Of a stretch of 64,000 nt of DNA, positions 28,335-36,393 are shown one piece after another (position 1 is the first letter of the stretch; each line of letters opens with the position of its first letter). The notes under the pieces were generated by a model. The model did no database searches. It was not told the origin of the DNA and saw nothing but the letters and a program-made list of their open reading frames with translations. The translations under genes and the position numbers were made by a program. Location: the NCBI RefSeq assembly GCF_020622345.1, contig NZ_JACNMO010000005.1:62001-126000 (forward strand), read 5' to 3'. This DNA comes from Roseobacter weihaiensis (GTDB taxonomy: Bacteria; Pseudomonadota; Alphaproteobacteria; Rhodobacterales; Rhodobacteraceae).

Positions 28335-28739
28335 ATGACATCGAAGACAATTCACCCCGATGACTGGGCCCCCGCGAAAGGCTATGCCAACGGCATGCTG
28401 GCGGCAGATGGCACGCTTTATGTCGGTGGCCAGATCGGTTGGAGCGCGGACAAGGTTTTTGAAACCCACGACTTTATCGGGCAGATGGAACAGGCCCTGC
28501 GCAACGTTGTCGCTGTTGTCGAAGCCGCGGGCGGCCGGATCGAAGACATCACACGTCTCACTTGGTTCGTCATCGACAAGAAGGAATATGCGGCCCGCCA
28601 GCGCGAGGTTGGCGAGGTCTATCGCCGTGTTCTGGGTCGGCATTTCCCTGCGATGTCCATGCTGGTTGTTGCCGGACTTGTCGAAGACGACGCGCTTTTG
28701 GAGATCGAGGCCACGGCCTATATCGGTGTGCCGTCCTGA
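28335..28739 (+). CDS. RidA-like protein, probable enamine/imine deaminase of the pathway
   Basis: The 134-residue Rid/YjgF-family protein starts at MTSKTIHPDDW, with GGAG eight bases upstream. It has the fold signatures LYVGGQIGW (about 28-36) and LLEIEATAYIG (about 121-131). The arginine that binds the substrate carboxylate in canonical RidA (PAR) is Met107 here (FPAMSM), so it is not a typical 2-aminoacrylate deaminase. In this operon it could hydrolyse the enamine or imine of 2-amino-5-oxo-cyclohexene carboxyl-CoA and release ammonia. The next start overlaps its stop. Confidence 0.88.
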   Translation: MTSKTIHPDDWAPAKGYANGMLAADGTLYVGGQIGWSADKVFETHDFIGQMEQALRNVVAVVEAAGGRIEDITRLTWFVIDKKEYAARQREVGEVYRRVLGRHFPAMSMLVVAGLVEDDALLEIEATAYIGVPS

Positions 28740-29938
28740 TGGCACGTGCCTTTGTCTGTGACTACATCCGCACACCGATCGGCCGCTACGGCGGCGCACT
28801 TGCGTTGATCCGCCCTGATGACCTGGCAGCGGATGTTTTGCGGGCGTTGAAGGGGCGCAGCGATCTCGATTGGGCGGTCACGGATGAGGTGATCCTGGGC
28901 TGCGCCAACCAGGCAGGTGAAGACAACCGCAATGTGGCGCGCATGGCCACCCTGATGGCGGGCTTACCCGAAAGCGTGCCGGCGCTCACCGTCAACCGGC
29001 TCTGCGCCTCGGGGATGGATGCGGTGATCGCCGCGGCCCGCTCCATTCGCGCGGGCGAAGCCGACCTGGTGATCGCGGGCGGCGTTGAAAGCATGTCGCG
29101 CGCGCCCTTCGTGATGCCCAAAGCGGCAACACCCTTTGCCCGAAATGCAGAGATCCATGACACGACCATTGGCTGGCGGTTCGTGAACAAGGCGCTCGAA
29201 GCGCAATACGGCATCGAGTCCATGCCCGAGACGGCAGAAAATGTCGCCGAGGCCTATGATGTGACCCGCGCGGATCAGGATGCCTTTGCGCTCTCCAGTC
29301 AAACAAAGACCCGCGCGGCACAAAGCGCAGGCAGATTGGCGCGTGAAATCGTGCCCGTGACGGTTCCACACCGCAAAGGAGCGCCAATAGAGGTGTCCCA
29401 GGACGAGCATCCGCGCGATACCTCTCTGGAAAAACTTGCCGCTTTGCAGACACCGTTCCGACAGGGCGGCACTGTCACGGCAGGCAATGCGTCGGGCGTC
29501 AATGACGGGGCTGCGGCGCTCTTGATCGCTTCGGAAGAGGCGATTACTGCACACGGTCTGACGCCCCTGGCCGAAATTACAGGGGCCGCATCGGCCGGGG
29601 TGGCACCACGCTTGATGGGGATTGGTCCGGTGCCTGCCGTTCAGAAGCTTTGCAACCGTTTGCGTCTCTCACCTAATACATTTGACGTGATTGAACTGAA
29701 CGAGGCCTTTGCTGCTCAATGTGTTGCAGTCTTGCGAGAGCTGAGCATCGACCCGCAAGACCCTGCCGTCAATCCCAATGGCGGTGGGATTGCGCTTGGG
29801 CACCCGTTGGGCATGAGTGGCGCGCGCATTGTGGGGTCCGCCGCTCTCGAACTCACCCTCAAAGGGGCTTCTCATGCGCTGGCGACGATGTGTGTCGGTG
29901 TTGGACAGGGCGTGGCGCTCGGCCTGCGGGCACCCTGA
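28739..29938 (+). CDS. Acetyl-CoA C-acyltransferase (beta-ketoadipyl-CoA thiolase-like)
   Basis: The 399-residue thiolase has the nucleophile cysteine in NRLCASGMDAV (about residue 90), GGVESMSRAPFVMPKA, NEAFAAQ, the histidine in GGGIALGHPLGMSGAR, and the second cysteine in ATMCVGVGQG. It performs the last thiolytic cleavage of the degraded ring carbon chain, yielding acetyl-CoA or succinyl-CoA. It resembles PcaF-type enzymes. The start ATG overlaps the RidA-like stop, which rejects a longer in-frame start. It ends the rightward operon, facing a thioesterase gene 18 bases away. Confidence 0.93.
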   Translation: MARAFVCDYIRTPIGRYGGALALIRPDDLAADVLRALKGRSDLDWAVTDEVILGCANQAGEDNRNVARMATLMAGLPESVPALTVNRLCASGMDAVIAAARSIRAGEADLVIAGGVESMSRAPFVMPKAATPFARNAEIHDTTIGWRFVNKALEAQYGIESMPETAENVAEAYDVTRADQDAFALSSQTKTRAAQSAGRLAREIVPVTVPHRKGAPIEVSQDEHPRDTSLEKLAALQTPFRQGGTVTAGNASGVNDGAAALLIASEEAITAHGLTPLAEITGAASAGVAPRLMGIGPVPAVQKLCNRLRLSPNTFDVIELNEAFAAQCVAVLRELSIDPQDPAVNPNGGGIALGHPLGMSGARIVGSAALELTLKGASHALATMCVGVGQGVALGLRAP

Positions 29939-29956
29939 GACCCCGCGCCCAGGCTT

Positions 29957-30361
29957 TCAATCGAGAAAGTTCTGAATTTTCTCACGCACTGCGTCTGGCC
30001 ATGGCACAGGCCGCCCGGTGTTTTTGTCGATGTAAACAATCACCGACCGCGCGGTCAGACGCACCTCACGACCTGTTCCGGCATCGATTTCCAAATGAGC
30101 GCTGGTCTTGCCGAGCTTGGTGACCGCCAGTTTGAATGACAGGGTCTCCCCCAATCTGCTGGGGGCAGGAAAATCCACTTTGATCGAAGCTGTCGGAACC
30201 CCAAATCCCGCTTTTTGCATCGTTGCAAAGGAATAGCCGACTGCCTGCTCAAACCACTCTTCCACCGTCAGGTTGATCATCTCAAAATAGCGCGGGTAAA
30301 AGACAATGCCTGCTGGATCACAGTGTTGGAAAAGGACTTTGACGGGGAGGGTGAAGGCCAT
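29957..30361 (-). CDS. Hotdog-fold acyl-CoA thioesterase (4-hydroxybenzoyl-CoA type)
   Basis: The 134-residue protein has the 4HBT signature FQHCDPAGIVFYPRYFE, with the catalytic Asp15 and the following helix TVEEWFEQAVG. Length and motif are standard. It could release CoA from aryl-CoA or dead-end intermediates and so protect the CoA pool. It is the last gene of the leftward arm beginning at the ABC transporter genes (36.3 kb). Confidence 0.88.
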   Translation of the reverse strand: MAFTLPVKVLFQHCDPAGIVFYPRYFEMINLTVEEWFEQAVGYSFATMQKAGFGVPTASIKVDFPAPSRLGETLSFKLAVTKLGKTSAHLEIDAGTGREVRLTARSVIVYIDKNTGRPVPWPDAVREKIQNFLD

Positions 30362-30408
30362 GGTTTCGATCCGTTTTTTGATATTGTAACAGGGGACATA
30401 GGACAGCT

Positions 30409-31045
30409 TCAGCGGTTCGCACCAACAATCGCTTCGTCTTGCTCAGAAAAAGCCACAGGTTCGCTTACGGAGGCGACTGCGCCCATAGCCTGACCTGCGT
30501 CATCAGGGATGATGCTGGTCGGGAACGAACGTACCTCCAGCTTCCGCGCCCGTGCACAGCTTTCCGAGACAAGCGGATCACGCTCGGTCGACTTCCCAAT
30601 GCCGTCCGTATCCAGTTGCGGCAGATCAGGCTCCGCGCCCGCCGCGTCATAGGGAGCGGGGGCATTCAAATCCACGCCATCCCGAAGAGGCCCGGTCTGG
30701 ATGGCGTGAGCGAATGCAAATACCTGCGCAGGGCTTTCGGCTCTCTTCATCTGCAATATGGCATGGTTGAGTGGCGCCGAAATGCTGTGTGGCGTCTGCG
30801 GCTGTCGCCTCATTTCAAAAAACGCATCACCCAAAGCCTGCACTGTGATCGACACCAATTGCGGTGCAGCCCCGGTGATATATGCAGGCATATCTGCGTA
30901 AGGGCAAACGCGATCACCGGTCACCAGGCCACCTGAGATGACTTCGACTTCAACCTCGGGGGATCGTGCGCAAACGCTCGGCGATCGGGATGACCCCATG
31001 GCACCAGCCGCAAAGCGGGTCGTGCCCATCAAGCAGTTTAGGCAT
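30409..31045 (-). pseudogene. Frameshifted DsbA-family protein gene
   Basis: The start codes for MPKLLDGHDPLCGWCHGVI, a DsbA/FrnE-type thioredoxin N-terminus with a CGWC active site. After RLRTIP the frame runs into a stop. One base fewer in the C5 run near 30957-30961 would join it to EVEVEVISGGLVTGD in the frame that continues to 30409. The C-terminal part (RKLEVRSFPTSIIPDDAGQA) still resembles the family. Either a homopolymer error or a disabled gene. Its start overlaps the upstream SnoaL-like stop by 8 bases. Confidence 0.7.
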
Positions 31046-31463
31046 TCTCAAACCAATCCGGTGAAACGTCCTGAGGCGTATTGTCCATATCGAACGCCAA
31101 CCGCCATGCGCCCTCTTCCTTGCGGAACAACAGAAAAACGCGGCCCGTGGACCCCTCCTTGCCCGTTGCGTCGTCTTCCGCCGGGGGCTCAAAGTAATAG
31201 GACCCGAGGATCCCCGCCAGGCTGCCGCTTTGCCACGCTGCCTCTTCCTTGTACAACAGGCGGCCTTTGAGATCGGGGATCGAGCCTGCGTACCAGGGCT
31301 CTACAGCGTCGAGACCCTTCATCAAGGGCGCATTGGCGTTCGCATATACGCTGTCCTGAGTGTAGTAGGAGAACAGGGTATCGACATCCTTGCTGTTGAA
31401 CGCGGCAAGCCAGTTTTTCAGCACGTCGCGCGCGGCATCCATTTCCGTCTCATTTTCGATCAT
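31038..31463 (-). CDS. SnoaL/DUF4440-like protein (minus arm)
   Basis: The 141-residue protein has the NTF2-like pattern: VLKNWLAAFNSKDVDTLFSYYTQDSVYANAN near the N-terminus and FLLFRKEEGAWRLAFDMDN near the C-terminus. Members of this fold act as isomerases, hydrolases or dehydratases on small polar or polyketide-like substrates. It starts right after the aldo/keto reductase-RidA fusion gene. The opposite arm of this locus encodes another NTF2-like protein in the same relation to an aldo/keto reductase, suggesting a shared pathway role. Confidence 0.8.
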   Translation of the reverse strand: MIENETEMDAARDVLKNWLAAFNSKDVDTLFSYYTQDSVYANANAPLMKGLDAVEPWYAGSIPDLKGRLLYKEEAAWQSGSLAGILGSYYFEPPAEDDATGKEGSTGRVFLLFRKEEGAWRLAFDMDNTPQDVSPDWFENA

Positions 31464-31464
31464 C

Positions 31465-32919
31465 TTACTGGTCCTGTTGAGGTCTGGTGACGGCTTCGGC
31501 TTCGATCTCGACCCGGAAATCGCCGACTAGCCGATCCACGACAAAGGTTGTGTTGGCCGGAGGATGGGCCCCGAAAGCACGCCCATGCGCAAGGCTTGCA
31601 CCTTCCACGTCCTCATCCCCGGCGACATAGGTTCGGGTGCGTACGATGTCGGACATGCTCCCCCCAAGCGCCGTGACGGTCGCCGAAATCTTATCAAGAA
31701 TATAGGTCGCCTGCGCCTGCGCATGACCGGGGGCCACATCATGATCGTGACCATGCGTTGCGGTGGTACCGGAAATCAGTATCCGATCCCCCTCGCGAAG
31801 CCCACGGCAGTACCCGGCAATCGGCTCCCATTTTGAGCCGGAGAAGGCACGGGTTCGACCATTTTCATCGGTTTCGACCTCCAAAACGCTTGGAATCTGG
31901 CTCAGGTGATGGCTCAAATCGCCGCTCGCAGTGAGGAAGGGCGGTTGGCGGTATTCGTCGCCACAATCCCCCGGAATGGGCGTGGTGTTTGCAAAGGCCG
32001 TGTCGAGCAGCGCGTGATCTTCGGTATCAAGTTCAAAGCTGAAAAGCCTCAGGTTGTCAGCGCGGTGTTCATTTTCGCCCAAGCGCGCCCCTATGATGAT
32101 GCCTGCCACATGCGGCTGTTCCAGAATCCAGCGAGACGCCACATTGGAGATCGAAGCGCCGTGTTTGCGCGCGACCGCCTCCGCGGCCCGTAACACCCCC
32201 TGAAAGGCTTCCCACCCGCCTGCGGCGTCAATGAAGCGCAGATATTTCATCCGGCTCCAATCCGGTACATCTGTGGGGCGTGGTTGCCCCAGCCATTTGC
32301 GGGTCAGGAACCCACCACAAAGCGTCCCATAGGCCAAAAGCTTCACATCACGATCCTGACACAGCCCTGCCAACGACCCCGCGGCGCGGCGATCCATCAA
32401 GGAAAACGACACCTGATTGGACACCAGAGGAATGCCTTCTTCCAACGCAATCTCCAGATGTGCTGCATCAAAATTCGTGACGCCAATCGCACCGATTAAC
32501 CCGTTCTCTTGCAGGCCGGCCAATTCCTTGAGCGCATCCAACCAGGCCGGGTGCTCGAAACTCCACCAATGAAATTGAAGCAGATCAAGCCGCGTGACCC
32601 CGAGGCGGTCAAGGCGTTCCTGTACACCAGCCCGTACGATCTCTGCGGTCATTGGTCCCGGCTCCGGACACCATTTGGTAAACGCTTTCGCCTCAGGGGC
32701 CTGTTTCAGCATCTGGCCGGCAATCAGCTCCGCACTGCCATAGTGGTCGGCCATATCAAAGGTATCAAAACCCGCCTTGGCATAGTCAAGCAGTGCGGTT
32801 GCCGAGGCGTCGAGGTCTCGCGCCTTGCCGTCGCGTTCTTGATCTGCAACCTGCCAGAGACCGGTCAGGATACGGGATATGTTCAGGGTCCCGGTGAGGT
32901 CAAATCTGTCAGGTTTCAT
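31465..32919 (-). CDS. Aldo/keto reductase fused to a RidA-like domain
   Basis: The 484-residue protein joins two enzymes in one uninterrupted frame. Residues 1-335 are an aldo/keto reductase: GFDTFDMADHYGSAE holds the Asp/Tyr pair, LDLLQFHWWSFEHP the HWW region, GAIGVTNFDAAHL a barrel strand, and AGIIIGARLGENEH the NADP site. Residues 350-484 are a Rid domain: DRILISGTTATHGHD, GGSMSDIVRTRTYVA, and RVEIEAEAV. The canonical RidA arginine is Asn456 (PPANTT). It should couple reduction of a carbonyl to hydrolysis of an enamine or imine, or channel an unstable intermediate. It overlaps the downstream permease gene. The substrate is unknown. Confidence 0.9.
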   Translation of the reverse strand: MKPDRFDLTGTLNISRILTGLWQVADQERDGKARDLDASATALLDYAKAGFDTFDMADHYGSAELIAGQMLKQAPEAKAFTKWCPEPGPMTAEIVRAGVQERLDRLGVTRLDLLQFHWWSFEHPAWLDALKELAGLQENGLIGAIGVTNFDAAHLEIALEEGIPLVSNQVSFSLMDRRAAGSLAGLCQDRDVKLLAYGTLCGGFLTRKWLGQPRPTDVPDWSRMKYLRFIDAAGGWEAFQGVLRAAEAVARKHGASISNVASRWILEQPHVAGIIIGARLGENEHRADNLRLFSFELDTEDHALLDTAFANTTPIPGDCGDEYRQPPFLTASGDLSHHLSQIPSVLEVETDENGRTRAFSGSKWEPIAGYCRGLREGDRILISGTTATHGHDHDVAPGHAQAQATYILDKISATVTALGGSMSDIVRTRTYVAGDEDVEGASLAHGRAFGAHPPANTTFVVDRLVGDFRVEIEAEAVTRPQQDQ

Positions 32920-33865
32920 TGCGTTGTCCCAAATGTTTCGAAATCGACTGGCGTTCGGGCAGCACCCCCTGTGGACGCCACAACAGTATCAGGCACAGCA
33001 TAACGCCAATGATCACGATTTGCAGCGATGCGGCGCGGGCCTGTTGATCGGGCGGGAACAATTCAGAGATCAGGCTGCCAGACAATGCCCAGATTGCCCA
33101 GACCAGTACTGCCCCAAAAATCGCACCCTTGTTATTGCCAGAGCCCCCGACGATCAACATCGCCCAGACCTGAAACGTCATCATTGGAAGGTAGTTGGCT
33201 GGGGCAACGAACCCGATGAAATGGGCCTGAACGGCGCCTGCCAACCCCATGATCGCCCCGCCCAGTACAAAGGCCTGCAACCGCAGGGACGTCGGATTTT
33301 TACCCAGCGATTGCGCGGCCGTTTCGTCTTCGCGCACCGCTCTCAGAACACGGCCCCAAGGTGACCGGGCCAGATGCTCCAAAACGACGTAGATTGCGAC
33401 CACCAACAGCGTGGCAAGCCCAAGATTAGCATAGTTGAACAGAAGCGCATCGTCCTGGATGCCTGAGAACGCCCGGGGGATGAAGCCGACCCCGAAGACG
33501 CCCCCGGTCAATGGTTCGAGGTTCTGAAAACAGAGTTGCAAAGCGATGGCGATGCCGAATGTCGTTATCGCAAGGTAGTCTGAGCGCATACGGATCGTCA
33601 GCGCCCCCACAAAAAAGGAGATCAACCCGCTCATCAAGGCTGCGCCGATCCATCCAACCGCGATCGGCAGGTCAAACCCACCCACCCTGTCTGCTGTCTC
33701 GGGCGTGGTCAGCAGAACGGACGTATACGCCCCGATCCCGACAAAGGCGGCGACGCCCACATTGAACAGCCCCGTCTGCCCCCATTGGACATTCAGCCCA
33801 AGGCAAATAATGGAATATGTCATCGCAAGTGTCAGAAAGAACGCGCCATAGGCAAGGTATTCCAT
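32909..33865 (-). CDS. Branched-chain-type ABC permease (LivM-like)
   Basis: The 318-residue permease of the LivM family has about eight to ten membrane segments and the motifs WGQTGLFNVGVAAFVGIGAY, MRSDYLAITTFGIA and GSGNNKGAIFGAVLVWAIW. It is the second permease of a liv-type importer whose ATPases and other permease lie directly upstream. Since the operon encodes catabolic enzymes and not amino-acid biosynthesis, the cargo is more likely an aromatic or amino compound than leucine. Its 3' end overlaps the fusion gene start by 11 bases. Confidence 0.92.
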   Translation of the reverse strand: MEYLAYGAFFLTLAMTYSIICLGLNVQWGQTGLFNVGVAAFVGIGAYTSVLLTTPETADRVGGFDLPIAVGWIGAALMSGLISFFVGALTIRMRSDYLAITTFGIAIALQLCFQNLEPLTGGVFGVGFIPRAFSGIQDDALLFNYANLGLATLLVVAIYVVLEHLARSPWGRVLRAVREDETAAQSLGKNPTSLRLQAFVLGGAIMGLAGAVQAHFIGFVAPANYLPMMTFQVWAMLIVGGSGNNKGAIFGAVLVWAIWALSGSLISELFPPDQQARAASLQIVIIGVMLCLILLWRPQGVLPERQSISKHLGQRNET

Positions 33866-34783
33866 CTAAACGGTCCTCCCGAAGAGGCCCGTTGGCCGGA
33901 TGATTAGCACAAGAACCAGCACCACGAATGCAACGCCAGCCCGCCATTCAGCCCCGACGATTTGCACCGTGAATGCCTCGGCCAACCCGATGATCAACCC
34001 GCCGAGCAGGGCGCCGGGGATCGAGCCGACGCCACCAAGGATCGCGGCCGCAAACAGGGGCAGCAAAAGATCAAAGCCCATATAGGGTCGGATTTGCACC
34101 AGAAGCCCCGACATGACACCCGCCACACAGGCCAGCCCGGCACCGATGACCCAGGTCACACGGATCACGCGTTGCACGTCGATACCATAGACCCCCGCCA
34201 GGCTGGGGTTCTCCGAGACTGCGCGCATGGAACGACCCGTCGAGCTGCGTGTCACTACAAGATGCAGGGCCAGCACCAGCAGCGCCGTGACCGCTATGGT
34301 CAAGAGTTGGTCCGGCGTCGCCCGCATACCAAACCCGACGGGTTGGGCGATCTGGAGCTCTCGGGTGAGATATTGCGGATTGGCTGTATAGATGAATTCC
34401 AGCACCGAGCGCAGCGCCATCGACGCCCCGAAACTTGCCATCACGATGATGATCGTGTCAGCACCGCGTCTGCGCAGCTGCCCAAAAAGGATCTTGTCCA
34501 GGATCAATGTCAGCACAATGGTCAACCCAGCCCCGGCCAAAAGGGAGAGCGGAAGACCCCAGCCAAAACTAAAGGGGCCGATTGGCTCTCCGATGCCAAG
34601 ACCCGCGAGCAGACCGCCCAGAAAACCTGAAACGGTCAGCGTAAGATACGCACCCCACGCCAGAAAATCACCATGGGTGAAATTGGCAAAACGCAGGATT
34701 GAGTAGGTGAGCGTCAAACCTATGGCACCCAATCCAATCGTGGCACCAGCAATCAGCCCGTCAATCAGGACCTGCGGGCTCAT
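33866..34783 (-). CDS. Branched-chain-type ABC permease (LivH-like)
   Basis: The 305-residue LivH-family permease shows the N-terminal GLIAGATIGLGAIGLTLTYS, FANFTHGDFLAWGAY, STGRSMRAVSENPSLAGVYG and the C-terminal GGVGSIPGALLGGLIIGLAEA. About eight membrane helices are visible. It forms the translocation pore with the LivM-like protein, whose gene starts one base after this stop. The start overlaps the upstream ATPase gene (ATGA). Confidence 0.92.
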   Translation of the reverse strand: MSPQVLIDGLIAGATIGLGAIGLTLTYSILRFANFTHGDFLAWGAYLTLTVSGFLGGLLAGLGIGEPIGPFSFGWGLPLSLLAGAGLTIVLTLILDKILFGQLRRRGADTIIIVMASFGASMALRSVLEFIYTANPQYLTRELQIAQPVGFGMRATPDQLLTIAVTALLVLALHLVVTRSSTGRSMRAVSENPSLAGVYGIDVQRVIRVTWVIGAGLACVAGVMSGLLVQIRPYMGFDLLLPLFAAAILGGVGSIPGALLGGLIIGLAEAFTVQIVGAEWRAGVAFVVLVLVLIIRPTGLFGRTV

Positions 34784-35511
34784 CGCGCAACCTCCCTTGT
34801 GCGGTTGCCAAGGAACAGGCGGCCCAATGTGGTACTGTCCTGCAAAGCGTCGGTCGGTCCGTCATGCGCCAGCTCTCCATCCACCAGAACCAATGCACGC
34901 GATGCCAGTCCCAACGCGGCACGCACATTCTGCTCCACAAGGATCAGCGTCACACCTGCCGCATGGACCCGGGCCAGCGTTTCAAAAACCTGCCCGACCA
35001 GTTTGGGTGACAGTCCCGCAGAAGGCTCATCCAGCATCAAAACCGGTGGATCGGTCAGGAGCGCGCGGGCCGCAGCCAGCATCTGCCGCTGCCCACCGGA
35101 CAAGGTGCCTGCCAGATCGTTCGGGCGCAGCTTCAGATCGGGGAACATATCAAACATCTTGTCGATCTGCCCCGCGCGGCGGCGTTTTTCGACCAGCTCC
35201 GAGGCGATCTGCAAATTCTCGCGGATCGTCAGCTGCGCAAAGATGTTCTCCGTTTGCGGCACAAATCCGAGGCCCCGCTTCGCAAGAGCATAAGAGGGTA
35301 CACCTGTGATATCATCACCACCCAGCGTCACCTGCCCGCCAAGGCAGGCCACCTGCCCGGCGATTGCCTTTATCAGCGTCGATTTGCCCGCCCCGTTCGG
35401 GCCCAGAACGGTGACAGCCTCGCCCTTCTTCACCGCAAAGCTGACACCTTTTACGATGGGCAGGTCGGGATCGTAGCCCGCCTGAAATCCCTTCACAGCG
35501 AGGGCAGTCAT
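34780..35511 (-). CDS. Branched-chain-type ABC ATPase (LivF-like)
   Basis: The 243-residue ATPase has Walker A GPNGAGKSTLIKAIAG, signature LSGGQRQMLAAARAL and Walker B PPVLMLDEPSAGLSP. LivF-type features include the short length and VEQNVRAALGLASRALVLVDG. It overlaps both neighbours by 4 bases, so the ATPases and permeases are made together. Confidence 0.92.
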   Translation of the reverse strand: MTALAVKGFQAGYDPDLPIVKGVSFAVKKGEAVTVLGPNGAGKSTLIKAIAGQVACLGGQVTLGGDDITGVPSYALAKRGLGFVPQTENIFAQLTIRENLQIASELVEKRRRAGQIDKMFDMFPDLKLRPNDLAGTLSGGQRQMLAAARALLTDPPVLMLDEPSAGLSPKLVGQVFETLARVHAAGVTLILVEQNVRAALGLASRALVLVDGELAHDGPTDALQDSTTLGRLFLGNRTREVAR

Positions 35512-36290
35512 GTCGGCATTCCCTCAAGATACACCTCTATGACATCGGCCCGTTGCGTGACCTCTTCTGGCGCGCCCTCAGCCAGCAATTGGCCTGCAGC
35601 CATGACCACAACCCTTGGGCAAAGCCGCGCTATCATATCCATGTTGTGCTCGATCAGCAGGACCGCGATGCCCAACTTGTTGATCTCCGCAATCCGGTCG
35701 ATGATCAGATCGAGCAGTGTCGGGTTCACCCCGGCGGCCGGCTCATCCAGCAAGATGACCTTGGGTTGCGTCATCAGCACCCGTGCGAGCTCCAGCAGTT
35801 TGCGTTGTCCACCAGAAAGTACCGACGCAGGTTGGTCTTCCAGATGTGACAGTGAAACGAAATCCAGCAATTCGCGCGCCCGCGTTCCGTTGGCCCGCTC
35901 CTGCGCCGCGACGGAACCCAGCTGGAAAAGCGCCGAAAGCACATTCTCACCCACCTGCCCCTGTGCAGAGGTCATGACATTTTCAAGAACGGTCATTCGA
36001 GAAAAGGGTTTCGGGATTTGAAAACTTCTGCTGAGCCCGCGCCCAAAACGCCCCTGTTGCGACAGGGGCGTGACATCCGCTCCATCCAGCCGGACGACAC
36101 CGGAACTGGGGCGCAGCGTACCCGCCAAAAGGTTGAACATGGTCGTCTTGCCTGCCCCGTTAGGTCCGATCAACCCAAGCAGCTCCCCCCGACCCAGCCG
36201 CAGCGACATTCCCTGTATCACCTGCAAGCCGCCGAAAGCCTTTACGAGAGATTCGGCAGCAAGCATTGGTATAGGGTTTTGATTTTCCAT
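35508..36290 (-). CDS. Branched-chain-type ABC ATPase (LivG-like)
   Basis: The 260-residue ATPase has Walker A GPNGAGKTTMFNLLAG, signature LSGGQRKLLELARVL and Walker B PKVILLDEPAAGVNP. It carries the LivG-type insertion FGRGLSRSFQIPKPFSRMTVLENV. It is the first gene of the leftward arm. The ATG at 36290 is preceded by an in-frame GTG; the ATG is preferred. The palindromic operator starts 13 bases upstream. Confidence 0.92.
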   Translation of the reverse strand: MENQNPIPMLAAESLVKAFGGLQVIQGMSLRLGRGELLGLIGPNGAGKTTMFNLLAGTLRPSSGVVRLDGADVTPLSQQGRFGRGLSRSFQIPKPFSRMTVLENVMTSAQGQVGENVLSALFQLGSVAAQERANGTRARELLDFVSLSHLEDQPASVLSGGQRKLLELARVLMTQPKVILLDEPAAGVNPTLLDLIIDRIAEINKLGIAVLLIEHNMDMIARLCPRVVVMAAGQLLAEGAPEEVTQRADVIEVYLEGMPT

Positions 36291-36302
36291 CACACTTTCA
36301 TA

Positions 36303-36328
36303 AGTTGATCAATGATCAATCATCAACT
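36303..36328. promoter_or_regulatory. Palindromic operator, likely site of the divergent GntR regulator
   Basis: AGTTGAT (36303-36309) and ATCAACT (36322-36328) form a perfect inverted repeat. Nested inside is a second one, TTGATC-AAT-GATCAA (36305-36319). The site lies just ahead of the ABC ATPase gene and about 70 bases from the GntR gene that reads the other way. Such symmetric AT-rich sites are typical of GntR/FadR-family operators, so it probably controls both arms. Confidence 0.65.
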
Positions 36329-36393
36329 ACAATCATAGAAATGGCGCTTCGTAAAGTCTTCTTGAGCACTGAAGCGAGGTTTGGAGTACCGGT

